Below, piece by piece: positions 1-10,959 of a DNA stretch of 64,000 bases; positions within the stretch are counted from its first letter, which is position 1, and every line of letters starts with the position of its first letter. A program made the translations under genes and the position numbers. The notes under the pieces are model-generated. The model had not been told where the DNA came from, did no database searches, and saw nothing but the letters and a program-made list of their open reading frames with translations. Source of the DNA: Tenebrio molitor (Eukaryota > Arthropoda > Insecta > Coleoptera > Tenebrionidae); NCBI RefSeq assembly GCF_963966145.1, contig NC_091053.1:2232001-2296000 (forward strand). Direction: 5' to 3'.

Positions 1-86
1 AATATTGAATCAATTATTTTATAGAAATTTATGTTGAAACCGGTGCGATGATCTCACGATCGTAGATAAAATGTTGTAAAACATAC

Positions 87-188
87 GTGTAAAAAGTTCC
101 TTTGTTGCACTCACATCCTTTAAAATACTCCCTCGTACCTCGGTCGTATTTTAAACCCGTTCGTGCAATAAAGGGTAGCTTTTTACAC
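87..188. repeat. Imperfect hairpin, about 100 bp
   Basis: Left arm starting GTGTAAAAAGTTCCTTTG is answered by the complement of the right arm ending GGGTAGCTTTTTACAC. Arms are about 42 bp with a few mismatches. The apex is a CpG-rich loop containing CTCGTACCTCGGTCG. One of several hairpins of this architecture in the window (see findings). The remainder of 1-383 is AT-rich with no gene that I can support. Confidence 0.7.
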
Positions 189-383
189 TTATCTCTTAAA
201 TAACTATTACAGAAGGTTTAGTAGTCACATTATACTAGAATGTGGAAAAGAATTGATCGATGAAAATTCTTTTATGATCGTCATTTTAAAATTTATTTTT
301 TAATGAACAATATTTTCTGTAATACTAACAAGTAGTAAAATCAACAGATGTTATTAATAGCTTCACAAAAAAAATTAAAAAGG

Positions 384-945
384 CTTGAGGGAGGATTTAA
401 AAGAATGCAAAGCACAGGTGTAGCAATATGTCAAAGCGAACGAATGCATTGATTCTAAGCTACTTACCCTGTTTTCAATGTCAAAGGCTAGAGCTGGTCG
501 GTAAATGTTTATAAAAATGAAGAAAACAAAATTAATATACAATTAAAATCAATAAAGTGCGCTATATGAAAAATGTTGCCTTTGGCTACAAAGTGGACTT
601 GTTATTTTTTATTAAAACCCTCTTACATCTAGAGCACAACACAATTAACTGATCATTTTTAATAGTGTACATCTCACAACCAACAAAATTCAATATCCAA
701 GTCAAAAGCGATGAGTTCTTTCAATTCCTTATAAGAAAGTTCTTTTTAAACTACCTCTTGATCCACCCGAAGCTCCGAGGCCTACTCGGAATGTTCTCAC
801 GATTAACAAGCGAGTGCACGAATGTGAATACATTTAGTGTACATTGTTAATCATCAAAAAATTAATTATTGTTCTTTAAAAAGTAAAAAGAGCCACGGTA
901 TCGAGGCCGGGTTTATTTGTCATTACAGATAATTCAATCAAGTAA
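384..945. repeat. Dispersed repeat R1, copy 1
   Basis: This stretch is repeated, diverged, at 5490-6690. Shared landmarks in order are CTTACCCTGTTTT, TTTGGCTACAAAGTGGACTT, AAAACCCTCTTACA, CTCACAACCAACAAAATTCA and GGTATCGAGGCC. A short piece of its right end (CCAGGC/GGATTTATTTATCATTAC) recurs near 34355. No intact coding sequence is visible, so the repeat class is unknown; a non-autonomous element is most likely. Confidence 0.7.
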
Positions 946-1173
946 TGGAGTAGTATTACTATTATAAAAAAATATATTTTACTTCTCAGAAGAACAAAAT
1001 ATCGTTTTCTGTTCGACACTGTCAGAATTTGAGAATTTTCTCCTGTGTGAACGGATTTTGATAAATGTCACGAATTGTCAAAAAGAAACGTCAAGTTAAT
1101 TTTAAAGATTTTAAGCGATTTGGAGCCTTTAAGGAGCTCGTCGAACAAAAAAACGTTGTATTCAACTCCTTCT

Positions 1174-1277
1174 TGTGTAAATTGGGCCTTTTTTGGCACT
1201 CATGGGCCTTTAAAAAACTCGTTTCACTCGCGTTTTAAACTGGCCCACTAATGCCAAAAAAGGCCCAATTTACACAC
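1174..1277. repeat. Imperfect hairpin, about 104 bp
   Basis: TGTGTAAATTGGGCC and the following GGCCTTTTTTGGCA are mirrored by TGCCAAAAAAGGCC and CAATTTACACACA. The apex contains ACTCGTTTCACTCGCG, again CpG-rich. It belongs to the recurrent hairpin architecture listed in the findings. Confidence 0.75.
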
Positions 1278-1309
1278 AAACTCGTTACATAAACTACTAT
1301 TCTTATTGT

Positions 1310-1825
1310 TATTCTTATTAATTTTCGGTTGTAAGCATTGAGGATGTGACACAACGCACAAAACATGTATAGCACACTCTCCCACATAAAACTGTTCGTG
1401 CTTCAATCTACGAACCAAAACGATTTTGTTGTTGTTTCGAACTGAATGCCGTGGTCACGTTTCCCTCGCCTGTTTGAGGGTACGCAACCCCAGTTTAATC
1501 TAATGAAATGAGACTTACGTCCAACCTGTTCGGTAGCTGTGGTCCGGCGCAGAGCATAAAATAAAGCCGCGCCACCTATAAATGGGAAAATGGATAGTTG
1601 ACAAACAGAATTCAACAGGGGAGACAACTCAAATTTTCTAATCAAACATCTATCAAAAAGTCATTCTTTAAATTCTTAAATGTCTTAAATTAAAATTTTT
1701 TGTTTTGTATTTTTTCGAAAAAACACCATCCGACGAGAAAATGAGAAGAAAAATTCCCAAACGAGATTCACCGATCAGAAAACATCACATTGGTGCCGTG
1801 ACCAGGATACAAATCCAGAAAGTTT
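1310..1825 (+). mobile_element. BEL/Pao-type solo LTR-like repeat, copy 1
   Basis: The block is repeated at about 7880-8685. Shared stretches include GGATGTGACACAACGCAC-like sequence, AACCCCAGTTTAATCTAATG and GTAGCTGTGGTCCGGCGCAG, followed by a TATAAA-like site near 1576. Just downstream, near 1790-1808, comes ATTGGTGCCGTGACCAGGAT, which resembles the segment that follows the 5' LTR in BEL/Pao retrotransposons. No gag-pol follows: BTBD9 and a LINE relic lie beyond. I read it as a solo LTR plus leader. The exact LTR borders are not determined. Confidence 0.5.
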
Positions 1826-1867
1826 ACAATATGTAGGTATATTAAGAGTTTTTTTTAATTGGAAAAT

Positions 1868-2306
1868 GAATGTTCCGAAGTGAGATGGTAGCTATCGTCC
1901 ACATCTATTAAATTTTGTGCTAGTTTCCTGGTTATAAAGAAATCCAGAAGATCTGGTGTTTTTCCTGGGTCCGGTGGCCAGTATGTAGGTCTAGCTGTTG
2001 AACGAATGTTGCATCCTTTTTCCCAGAGTGCTCCTTTTAATTTGGTCGTCGTGATTCTTGACCCTCAGTTCAGGTGTTTGGCATTATAATCACCACTCAA
2101 GATAATCTGTCTGTATCTTGTGCATGTTTAGCTATAATTGCTTTTAATTCTCTGATTTCCTCTAGAGCTTCTGCAAGATTTTGCTGTAGTTTCTGTCTCG
2201 TACTTGTGTCTGGTCTAGGTTCATAATTCGCTTTTGGCTGAACGGGTTTTGCTAATCCCTCTATTTGATCAGGTGTGTCCGCTCGTGAGTGCCTCCTGGC
2301 TCTCAT
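1868..2306 (-). mobile_element. Decayed jockey-type LINE fragment (ORF1 tail joined to endonuclease)
   Basis: On the minus strand 2095-1868 translates as an AP-endonuclease segment of a jockey-clade LINE: GDYNAKH near 2090, then RPTYWPPDPGKTPDLLDFF and TSEHS. These fit the conserved GGDYNAKH, PTYWP and TSDHSP blocks of that family. One in-frame TGA sits where a tryptophan codon is expected (near 2068). Directly before it, 2306-2097 is an open frame with a charged coiled-coil-like end (LAEALEEIRELKAIIAKH), which could be the end of ORF1. The intervening part of the element is missing, so this is an internally deleted, dead copy. It ends about 210 bp upstream of the BTBD9-like start. Confidence 0.7.
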
Positions 2307-2516
2307 TGGAGACCTTTCTTCTGTCCTACTACTTTTGTTGAATGATACTGCTCCATTTTTTCTTCTATTTCGTTCTTTTTCATTGATTTATTTATCTGTA
2401 GTATGTCAATTATACACATATTCACCAACCTCTTGGACTTTCTTCTCTTTGTTATCTTATCAGTCTTATCATATCACCGTACCGATGTCACGGCGATTCC
2501 TTGTCATTTGATGATT

Positions 2517-4874
2517 ATGTCGTCAGCACAAACAAATATGTCTTCATTCGACGCGTTCAAGACTCACACGAGTGACAATGACAGTGCTAGTGTTGAAGAA
2601 ATTATACTGCCAGTAGAAACTAACGACGTGATAACCATGATTAATGTTGAAAAAATGGTACCACCAGTAGCAACTGACGACGGCGACGTAATAACCGTTA
2701 GTGATTTCCCAAAGCACTTCGAAGACACTTGTTCGCTTTATCTAAACGAGAAATTTTCTGATGTCATCCTAGTTGTCGATGGTGAAAAGTTGCACGCCCA
2801 CAAGGTACAATTTATTATTTAGGTGGATTTCTATCGCAATCATTTGTTCTATTGATATTTCGAAGGCAATTCTTGCTGCGAGAAGTGAATATTTTGAGGC
2901 TCTCTTATATGACGGTTCGCAAGACTTAAAACAGGTAGTTCCCCTATTTTCAAAATTGTAAAAATAATAATTAAAACATTTTAGTCCGAACTTGCCATAA
3001 AAGACGTTTCACCCCAAGCTTTTAAACAAGTATTGAAATTTATTTATACAGGTCAGTGTGCAATCAGCGTTTTGGATTTTACAGGATTTGTTTCAGGTAC
3101 AATCACTATAACTTCCCACTTGGGGCTAATTCTGGAGGTGTTGGTATTTGCTCACAAATACTCCTTCAAAAATTTGGAAAATTCTACCATACAAAAGCTT
3201 AAATCTGTTCTAAATCTTAAAAATATCTGCTCCATTTTCAATACCGCCAACTTGTACGATTTGAGTGATTTGAAACAAGCTTGCCACACGTTCATGGACC
3301 AAAATGCGTTGGAAATCGTCACCAGTGACTGTTTTACCGAGTTGTCTCAAGTAAGTGTTGAATAAAATTTTTTGTGATTAAATTCAAACACAATTCTTAC
3401 AGAAATCGGTGATTAAATTGCTAGAAAGAGACACATTTTCAGTTCCCGAAATCGAAATTTTCAAAAGCGTATCCAAATGGTGTAAAGTCAACGACGACGT
3501 TGACGGTTTAGTGATACGGAGTGTTCGTTTGTCATGGTTAACTGTTGAAGATATTGTGTCGACCGTTTGGTCCTCTAAGTTGGTGGAAGATAAAAAACTC
3601 TTGGGTGCGATTGCCGAAATCGTCGAAGTCAAAGCAAAAACTTCAGTTTGTAGAGCCAAAAAATGTATGAAAAACAATCACAACTGAAGAAAGACTGATT
3701 TGTAAATATTTTTAAGTGACGGACGTAAATATTGCTACCCCTGAGCATAAGGCTGAAGTGATTGCTGGAAATAACACAACTTTCTTGCTGACGGGCAACA
3801 GAAATGTGAATAAATATGCTTACCACTTCATTGATTGTAAAAGTAGTATTACAGTTAAGCTTGGAGTTCCTTCGTACCTTAATCACATAAATATGATGTT
3901 GTTGGATAAAGATTCGCGGTACAACAGTCTTCCTTGAACAAAAATCCAGTATAAAATCTAGCTGTATTCCAGATATTATTCCTACTACATCGAAGTTTCG
4001 CTTGATCAAGAAAAATGGAAGACAGTTGTTGACTATTCTTTCTATCCATGTCGATCGATCCAAGACTTGTATTTCAAAGAAGAAATAGCACAGTTCGTAC
4101 GAATCGTAGGAACAAGCAATTCTGCAAACCGTGTATGTTTATCATTTGTTAAGAATTTGTTTTAATTAGTTTCAGTTGGAAATCCATTTTGAAAATTTTT
4201 ATCTGTTTAGTACTTTCATCTGGTATTTTTTGAAGCATACTTTAAAGCTACCGTTCCCAAGATTATCGGTGATATAATTTGCCCAATTACAAACGTTGCT
4301 ACATTGAGCAAGAAAGCGATGGTCATCGAAGGGTAAGTGCGTCTTCAATCATGAATATTGTTTGATTAAAGCTTACATGCAGAATTAATCCAAATGAATT
4401 GATAAATGAGAATTTTACAAAATATGACGGAAGTACAGGTTACACTTGCCATACAATAGGGGAGGACAAAATAATGGTACAATTGGGTAGACTTCTCACT
4501 CACACATATATTCTTTTAAATTTGATTTATTTAATATTGTTGTTAGCACAACCTTACATGATTTGGAGTATGAAACTACTACTTTGGGATCTAGACGGAA
4601 GGAGCTACAGATATTTTATTGAAACGTCTGTTGACAAATCTAACTGGAAAATCGCTGCAGATCGGAGAAATGAAGATTGTAAATCGTGGCAAACTCTTCA
4701 GTTCGACCCGAGACCAGTGGTTTATATAAGGATAACAGGAACGCACAACACTGTCATTAACGACAATGTCAGTTTCAAATGTTTAACACTAGCAGACAAA
4801 TTATTTTACTTGATAATTTACAGGGATTCTATTGTATTCATTTGGAGTGTCCTGCCTTCAGTGACAACAAATAA
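2517..4874 (+). CDS. BTBD9-like BTB/BACK/discoidin-domain protein, ten exons
   Basis: My exon model is 2517-2804, 2866-2934, 2985-3350, 3403-3664, 3717-3918, 3973-4132, 4211-4332, 4383-4486, 4547-4767 and 4824-4874. All introns are 50-78 bp with GT-AG ends, and phases agree throughout, giving 614 codons; human BTBD9 is about 612. Exons 1-3 give a BTB fold (FSDVILVVDGEKLHAHK, then AILAARSEYFEALLY, then FKQVLKFIYTGQC). Exons 3-4 give the BACK domain. Exons 5-7 form a first F5/8C-type domain (VNIATPEHKAEVI, SYYIEVSLDQEKW, FVRIVGTSNSANR). Exons 7-10 form a second (NVATLSKKAMVIEG, SGYTCHTI-like, IRITGTHNTV, HLECP). BTBD9 proteins are thought to be cullin-3 substrate adaptors. The sequence is divergent and may be a paralogue rather than the main orthologue. 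About ten extra residues follow IYTGQCAIS. The start could also be 2511 or 2538, and exon 4 could end at 3649. Confidence 0.85.
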
Positions 4875-5489
4875 AATGTTGATAATAAAATGATATAATC
4901 GATAAGCATATCAACAACAGGCATTAAATGAAAAAATAAAAGGTAAAGAGCATATTGGATTGTTTTATTTTTGTGAACCCGAATATTAAGAGATTGTGAA
5001 ATATTCATAAAAAAAATTACATGTTGAGACTCTTGGTCGATATTGTACGTGCTTTGAAAGACAGAAATATTAATAATGAGATATTAATTTCACAATTATA
5101 TTGGTTGACTGAAAACAACATTGTGAAAAATTGAACACGCAAAAAGAGGAAAATATTTTCTCCAGAGCGTGTTGTCTGTACAAAATATTGCACAATACAG
5201 AAACACACCACCTTAAAGCCAAATTACAGCAACTTCACGATCTGAAGCTTCCACAGATAATTTTGCCATAAAGTGAACATGCTAGGGTACATAACTTTGT
5301 TATGCAGGGTTAAAAATCGAAAATAGTTGAAAATTATTTGTGATTAGCATTGGGATTTTCTGTATCCTATCTGGACACTCTGTGGACTCTTTCCAGATAA
5401 CCTTTTTTTTCAGACCATTGTTGCCAAGTCGACACCAACTGACCATTTTGAAAGTCACACGAAGCTTCACAATAAATTAAAAACGGACT
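4875..5489. other. Intergenic, 3' side of the BTBD9-like gene
   Basis: AATAAA-like polyadenylation signals occur close to the stop codon and near 4934. Beyond that I see AT-rich sequence without a supported gene; a 64-codon minus-strand frame at 5017-5211 shows no recognisable motif. Confidence 0.4.
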
Positions 5490-5585
5490 AACAGAGATTT
5501 AAAAAAAATGCAAGGCAGAGAAATTGCATTAAATCAAAACAAACGAATGCATCAATTCTAAGGTACTTACCCTGTTTTAAATATC

Positions 5586-6192
5586 GCGCGTTCAAATGAA
5601 ATCCTGGGCTGAGTAGGCGTTGTAAAAATTAAACCGTTTAGAATAAGGTACTATCTATATCACAAAGGTATCGCCAACGGTTCAGAGATATATCTCCCTC
5701 TCTTTTAATTTCGAGCAATGATAAGTTAACCTGTTTTGACAAGATACAAAAATCCCGTAAAATTGTGTACTTCTATCTTTGTCACACTCACGGGATTTAT
5801 CGATAATGTCCTCTCTTTTAATTTCGAGGCGAAAAATTGTGGAGCGGAATGGCGCTACCTTCTAAAGATATAGTACCTTGGTTTAGAACAGTATAAAGTT
5901 TGAATTTTCCCGCCGTTTGTCACGAATGACATTTGTTTATGTTTAATCGGGACATAATTGGTCATGTTTGCTTTCAGCAAAGAGTGCCCTTAGATATTTG
6001 CTTCGAGAATAGGAATCGTTAAGTTATTCTATTTTTAATGTAAAACATTGCAAATAAAGAAAAAAAGAAAGATTTTTTGGCTCTAAATTTTAGGTTAGCT
6101 GTCAACATGCTCCAATTAATCTACGCTTATAAAAACACAACAATTGACGGTTTCCAATGCCTTCCCAGCCCAGGATTTCATTTGAACGCGCG
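5586..6192. mobile_element. Terminal-inverted-repeat element IR-1, copy a (itself interrupted)
   Basis: It begins GCGCGTTCAAATGAAATCCT and ends with the complement (AGGATTTCATTTGAACGCGC), with ATATC on both sides. Other copies are at about 39300-40515 (nested) and 50376-50749 (uninterrupted, 374 bp). A fragment of the left end lies near 45755. Removing the inner element leaves about 362 bp, which agrees with the uninterrupted copy. No transposase frame is present, so it is non-autonomous. Confidence 0.8.
5644..5880. mobile_element. hAT-like MITE, 237 bp, inside IR-1
   Basis: The 8-bp sequence GTTTAGAA flanks the element exactly (5636-5643 and 5881-5888). Ends are TAAGGTACTATCT and the complement of AGATATAGTACCTTG. 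An 8-bp target duplication is typical of the hAT superfamily. The interior repeats CTCTCTTTTAATTTCGAG-like sequence twice (about 5697 and 5812). Confidence 0.8.
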
Positions 6193-6689
6193 ATATCAAA
6201 GAAACAAAATAAACATAAAAATAAAATCAACAATTAACTTGAAAGTGAACCATACAAAAAATGTTAGCTTTGGCTACAAAGTGGACTTATTTATTATTAT
6301 TTTTTATTAAAACCCTCTTACACCTCGAGCACAACACAGTTAATTGATTATTTTTAAACACTATGCATCTCACAACCAACAAAATTCAATAGACAAGTCA
6401 AAAGTAATGATTTCTTTTAATTCCTTACAAGAAAGTTTTTTTCAAACATCCTCTTGATCCACCGCGAACCGCCGAGGCCTACCTGGAATGTTTGAGACAG
6501 ACCCGGCAGCGGGACAAATGCCTCACGACTAACAAACGAGGACAAGCAGGCGAATTTTAATTTAATTTTCTCTAGTGAGAAGTTATTCTTCACTTAGTAT
6601 TATACCTACATTGTTAATCAGCAATAAATTAATTATTATTGTTTAAAAAATTTAAAGAGCCGTGGTATCGAGGCCAGATTTATTTATCA

Positions 6690-7497
6690 CTAGCTTTTAC
6701 CCGCGGCTTCGCCCGAAAATTTCAGAATGTTTTAAAATTATGTTTCTACTTTCATGTATTGCGATAAACGCAGTAATTTCAATATGAAGTTTGTCTTTTT
6801 ACGAAGAATAATTAAAACTTTACTGTAGACTACTTTTTTCTTCGACTATATAAACAAAAAGATCAATACGATAAGAAACTAACACTATGATCACTTACCA
6901 ATTCATGAAAATACGCCAACATAACACTTTTATTTTCAGTTGTAACCTTATTTAGATCCTCCTATTGTTTGATTGTCTCGTTTGATTTCAGATACCTGCC
7001 TTTTGATTTTTCCGGTATTAAGCTATTTGAAGCTTGTTCTGCTTCATTTAAGACATCTTCCGGTAAAACACAATCATTCAAACACATTTTGCGAAATTAC
7101 TACTTTTATAAACAACCAAATGTAACTATGACACCTGAACATATCATGCAAACGCGATTTCCAACTCGAAAAAACTTTTTTTGTGCTTAACAGGCTTAAA
7201 AATGATAATAGGGGTTGCTTTTTGTGGGTGTCAAGCGGCGAAGGTGACGATGTACTCAGTGGATGAAATAGGGGTGAAGCGGTGAAGGTGAGGGTATTTC
7301 CAACTCGAAAAAACTGTCTTTTTTTCTTAACAGGGTTGAAAATGGTAGTAGGGGTTGGTTTTTGTAAAATTAAAGTAGACAGTAATTTTCTTCTTGTTTT
7401 GAAGATCAAGTGTACAAAATTTCATCAAGATCCGAGTAAAACTGTAGATTTGCATACAAAATATACAAACAGACATTCAGTTTTATATATATAGATT
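6690..7497 (+). mobile_element. RTE/SINE-like dispersed repeat
   Basis: It opens with CTAGCTTTTACCCGCGGCTT CGCCCG, a phrase that heads a retroposon-like repeat common in arthropod genomes. It ends with TTTCATCAAGATCCG, then a ACAAACAGACATTCAG-type tail and TATATATA. Inside, TTTCCAACTCGAAAAAACT occurs twice (7161 and 7300), so part of the unit is duplicated. No intact reverse transcriptase is visible. Confidence 0.5.
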
Positions 7498-7879
7498 ACA
7501 GGTTCTACCAAGTTGTTGAGGATCTGTAGCAATACTGGTGGATTGGAAGGTGGCTGAAAGTCTTAATTTTTTTGTTGACGGAACACAGTTTTTTTTTTAT
7601 GTCTTTATTTAATTACTACTCTATTTACACTCACTATCATTTACTGTATGATGATTTTCTTTTAAAACTACTGATGATAGTGATTGACTATGATTACTGC
7701 CATGTATGATGGTTTTCTGATGATTTTTTGTCTTTTTCGATCAGTGTGTGTCGATAATGATAATGGTATCTGTTTTACCGACGCCGTCTCATGAGCCCGC
7801 GCCATTTGAAATTAGCAGGAATTTCAAACACAAATAATGACAAATTAATATTATTAATTTATCATTTTGTTCTTCTGTT

Positions 7880-8685
7880 TTTTATTCTTATTAATTTTCC
7901 GTTGTGAATATTGAGGATGTCACATAACCCACAAAACATGTTTTGCACATTCCTTCACATAAACCTGTTCGTGCTTTAATCTACAAACCAAAACGATTTC
8001 GTCGAGAAGTATCCTTAACTCCGCACCTCCTTCATTTTTATTCTACCATCCGTAAATTTCCTTCGTTGTTGCGAACTGAATTCCGTGGCCACGTTTCCTT
8101 CGACTGTTTCAGCATACGCAACCCCAGTTTAATCTAATGAGGCCTAAAGTGGAGCTTAAACAACCACGTTTTGTGCGACTACTCTGAAATCAACAACAAC
8201 CACCGCAAAGATCCCGCCGAAAAACGCAATTAAAACAAACCAAAGGTGCCAACCGTAGCGGACACGCTTTGATCTCTCGTCGAGTTCCGTCGTAATGAAC
8301 TTTGTCAATAGTGGTAGAGAGGAGCGTAATGAGGGCGGCGAAATCACCCCCATTGATATCAAGTGGATATGATCTTTACAATTCCTCCCGCGACGAAATT
8401 AATACCTGTAGGAAGGAGTTAATGCGTTTGGGTGCAAGAGCAAGGATTCGAAGGATCAAAGTATGTGACAAATGGATGAAGGACTGATGTGTCGAGTGAG
8501 TCCAAAGAGAATTGTTAAATATGTGATTTTTCATTCGTTAATCGTTGCTTGGGGTCTCGCAGTCGGGGAGGCTCCGCCGCTCAGTAGCTGTGGTCCGGCG
8601 CAGAGCACAAAATGAAGCCGCGCCACCTCTAAATTGATCCGAAAACATTACATTGATACCAATCCAGAAACTTTACAATAATACA
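7880..8685 (+). mobile_element. BEL/Pao-type LTR-like repeat, copy 2, with internal insertion
   Basis: It matches 1310-1825 in two blocks, about 7880-8140 and 8579-8685, separated by roughly 430 bp that copy 1 lacks. In the leader, ACATTGATACCAATCCAG lacks the GCCGTGACCAGGAT core present in copy 1, so this copy is more decayed. The inserted 430 bp is richer in GC and holds overlapping open frames that I cannot assign. Confidence 0.5.
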
Positions 8686-8689
8686 CGAA

Positions 8690-10700
8690 TTACATGAGAT
8701 TCATCATTTATTGTTTTCCTCTTTTCTTTTTCACCGTTTCCTCGACATCTTCCCAAACTCTGTTCGCGGTCGATAAATACGACAATTTGTTGTCAAGGAA
8801 GTGTCAAACACTTGACCGTGACACTTGTCCGATTCACCCCCAACGTGTGCTCCTTACCCAGAATAGGTTCGCGGTCTGCCACAATTCTATCATCGGGGGC
8901 ATTGTGTCCTACCCTTCTGTTCAAGTCGGACAGATGCGTATCGACGCACATTGCCGCCGCGACGCCACCGACGGAGCTACAGGTTATCCCGCTTTCAGTC
9001 CTCCGCGGGTGCCGTTATGTGACGTCACGCAGGGTGCATAAGTGTTCTTACCAGCAGGGTGAGTGTTCACGATCGCCACCGCGATTTTTTTAAATTGACT
9101 TTTCCTGTCGTTCGTGATGGGAAAACTTCTCTCGGGGGGAGTTCGCTTTTCCATGCATCAGAAGTGGGAAAATTAAAGACCGAATTAACGCTCATGAGGC
9201 CAAAAGGGAGCAAATGAAAAAGCGCTCGTTCTGATTCTACTAGTTTTGAGGAGCAGTAAGTGACACTTGGCGGAAAAATACTGTTTCAAGGCCGAGGAAG
9301 CCGTTCAAATCATCTTCTTAGTTTTAATGAGTTTATCAAGAATCTATATTTAACACCCGAAGGGTGAATAAATCCAAATCCAAAAAAATCTTCTTCAAGG
9401 TGTTCTTGAGGTTTCTTTGCCAGGAAAAAATAATTGGCGTCCAATTTGCACAACAGGACGATATTACGCACTGCTGGCAAGGATCTAGAAAGGTCCTGGA
9501 AAAGGAATAAAACTCGCACGGTAATTGTCAAATAGCAGGAACTGGAAAATCTGGGCGTCTGGTTCAACAAATCACAAAATGTTAGATTTTTTCTTTGATT
9601 TAATTTTAATCTCACTTGTTCCATCATTTGCAGTAATTCACGTTATTTATTTTTAATGTAAAATACCATTCGATTATTAATCCCTAATTACTTCCTCCAA
9701 TGGAGCTGATGAAATTCAATTTGGCCGATGTCAATGCATCCCTTCTCCATTGGTCCATTAAAGTTGTCACGCATGCACCCCACCATACAAAATACAGCAG
9801 GACATTCAGGACTCTGATTATTAACATTTTACCCCAACCGCCATTGACCAAAAAAAAAACCAACACAAACAAATTTTTCTTTTTTGTGGCATGTCCAATT
9901 CGAACGCAATTTTCTTGCACAAAATGCCGTCGCCAATTACTACTTTTAACGGCTTCGCAACAACTCCACATTGATCTTCCAGCGCTGCAACTTGAGGGTT
10001 CCTATTGTGCAAACACCTCAAATAAATTTCCATGCAAAACCCGCGGGACTCATAAATGTGCAGGCCTCGTGTTTCAACATGTTCGAGAAAAGGGACGAAT
10101 CTAGTTGGCAAGTTTCGATTCAATCAAGCAGTCAAGCGTTTTCTTTGAGACCGTTTTGTTGTTTCTGCATGCGAGGTCAGCTAGTTGCGACACGTTTTCA
10201 TGCCGAAACGTGACAATAAAATTGGTGCTTTTAAAAGCTTCAACGATTGTTTTGAGAAAGCTTCTGCGGCGTTTAACCGGTTTTCAGCTTGCCATTGAAG
10301 CTTAATGGGTCAGATATCAGCCCGAATAAAAAATAATACTTTGCAAACAATAAACCTGATTTAACTTGTTCACCACAACCGTGCAGAAAAAATTCAAAAC
10401 AAACGAAATTAATAACAAACCTTCATTGTGTTCTTGTTTGCGCTGGCTCCAAATTTATTTGTTCTGGCCAAGTCAAGCGGGAAATGTTTATTTTTGTTAA
10501 CAATCTAAATTAAATTACGTAATAGTTATTTATGAAATGAGTGCGAGAAGACATTTTTCGCGCATGGGCACGAGCGACGAAGGAGCGAGTGCTTCATTTG
10601 CGCGAGTGTGCCGAATACGATATTATTATCAAGTTAAATTATTTTCGGAATGCTCACAATCATCCAAAAAGCATTCGCACTAGTGCGCGAAAATCAATTT
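8690..10700. other. Intergenic with no supported gene
   Basis: 8690-9090 is richer in GC and holds a 115-codon plus-strand frame (8694-9041) that starts with a hydrophobic, signal-like stretch and has six cysteines, but no splice context or family match. 9300-10300 has several overlapping frames on both strands without coding features. About 10537-10740 is rich in GCGCGAAAAT-type self-complementary pieces. Confidence 0.3.
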
Positions 10701-10784
10701 CGCGCACTACTATGCGGTCGCGAAATGTCATTTTGAAGGTAGTGAGTTCAAACAATCATATTTGGCAGTTAACTGCACCAATTT

Positions 10785-10905
10785 GTTTAAATACTCATTC
10801 CCAACACGTACTACTGGCAATAGAAGAGGTCCAAGGACAGATCCGTGAGGAACGCCACAATCTAAACTCGAATCCGGGTCAAAAAAAATTGTAATGCGAC
10901 TTGAA
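10785..10905 (-). mobile_element. LINE reverse-transcriptase scrap
   Basis: The minus-strand frame 10952-10728 contains CGVPHGSVLGPLLLP. This is the reverse-transcriptase motif usually written GVPQGSVLGPLLF in non-LTR elements, preceded by the usual short spacer. Nothing else of the element is recognisable, so it is a dead fragment. Confidence 0.7.
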
Positions 10906-10959
10906 ATCAAATTCGAAATTCTGAGTGGAGGTAATATTTCAGGACATTTCAAAAATTGT

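Larger units (their letters stand above)
5490..6690. repeat. Dispersed repeat R1, copy 2, split by an insertion
   Basis: The left piece is 5490-5580 and the right piece 6198-6690; together they follow the order of the copy at 384-945. The split falls after CTTACCCTGTTTTAA, and ATATC occurs on both sides (5581-5585 and 6193-6197), which is the expected target-site duplication of the element between. Confidence 0.7.

Noticed and set aside
3050..3140. Possible extra mini-intron inside exon 3 of the BTBD9-like gene
   Set aside because: The GT at 3097 and AG at 3136-3137 enclose 41 bp, which would shift the frame; leaving the exon continuous keeps it open.
8156..8362. Minus-strand frame with one strong membrane segment (GWHLWFVLIAFFGG...)
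   Set aside because: Lies in the insertion between two halves of an LTR-like repeat, overlaps a plus-strand frame and has no recognisable family. Possible but unsupported.
8694..9041. 115-codon frame with a hydrophobic start and six cysteines
   Set aside because: Overlaps another open frame in the same GC-rich stretch, lacks family similarity and splice support, and follows directly on an LTR-like repeat.
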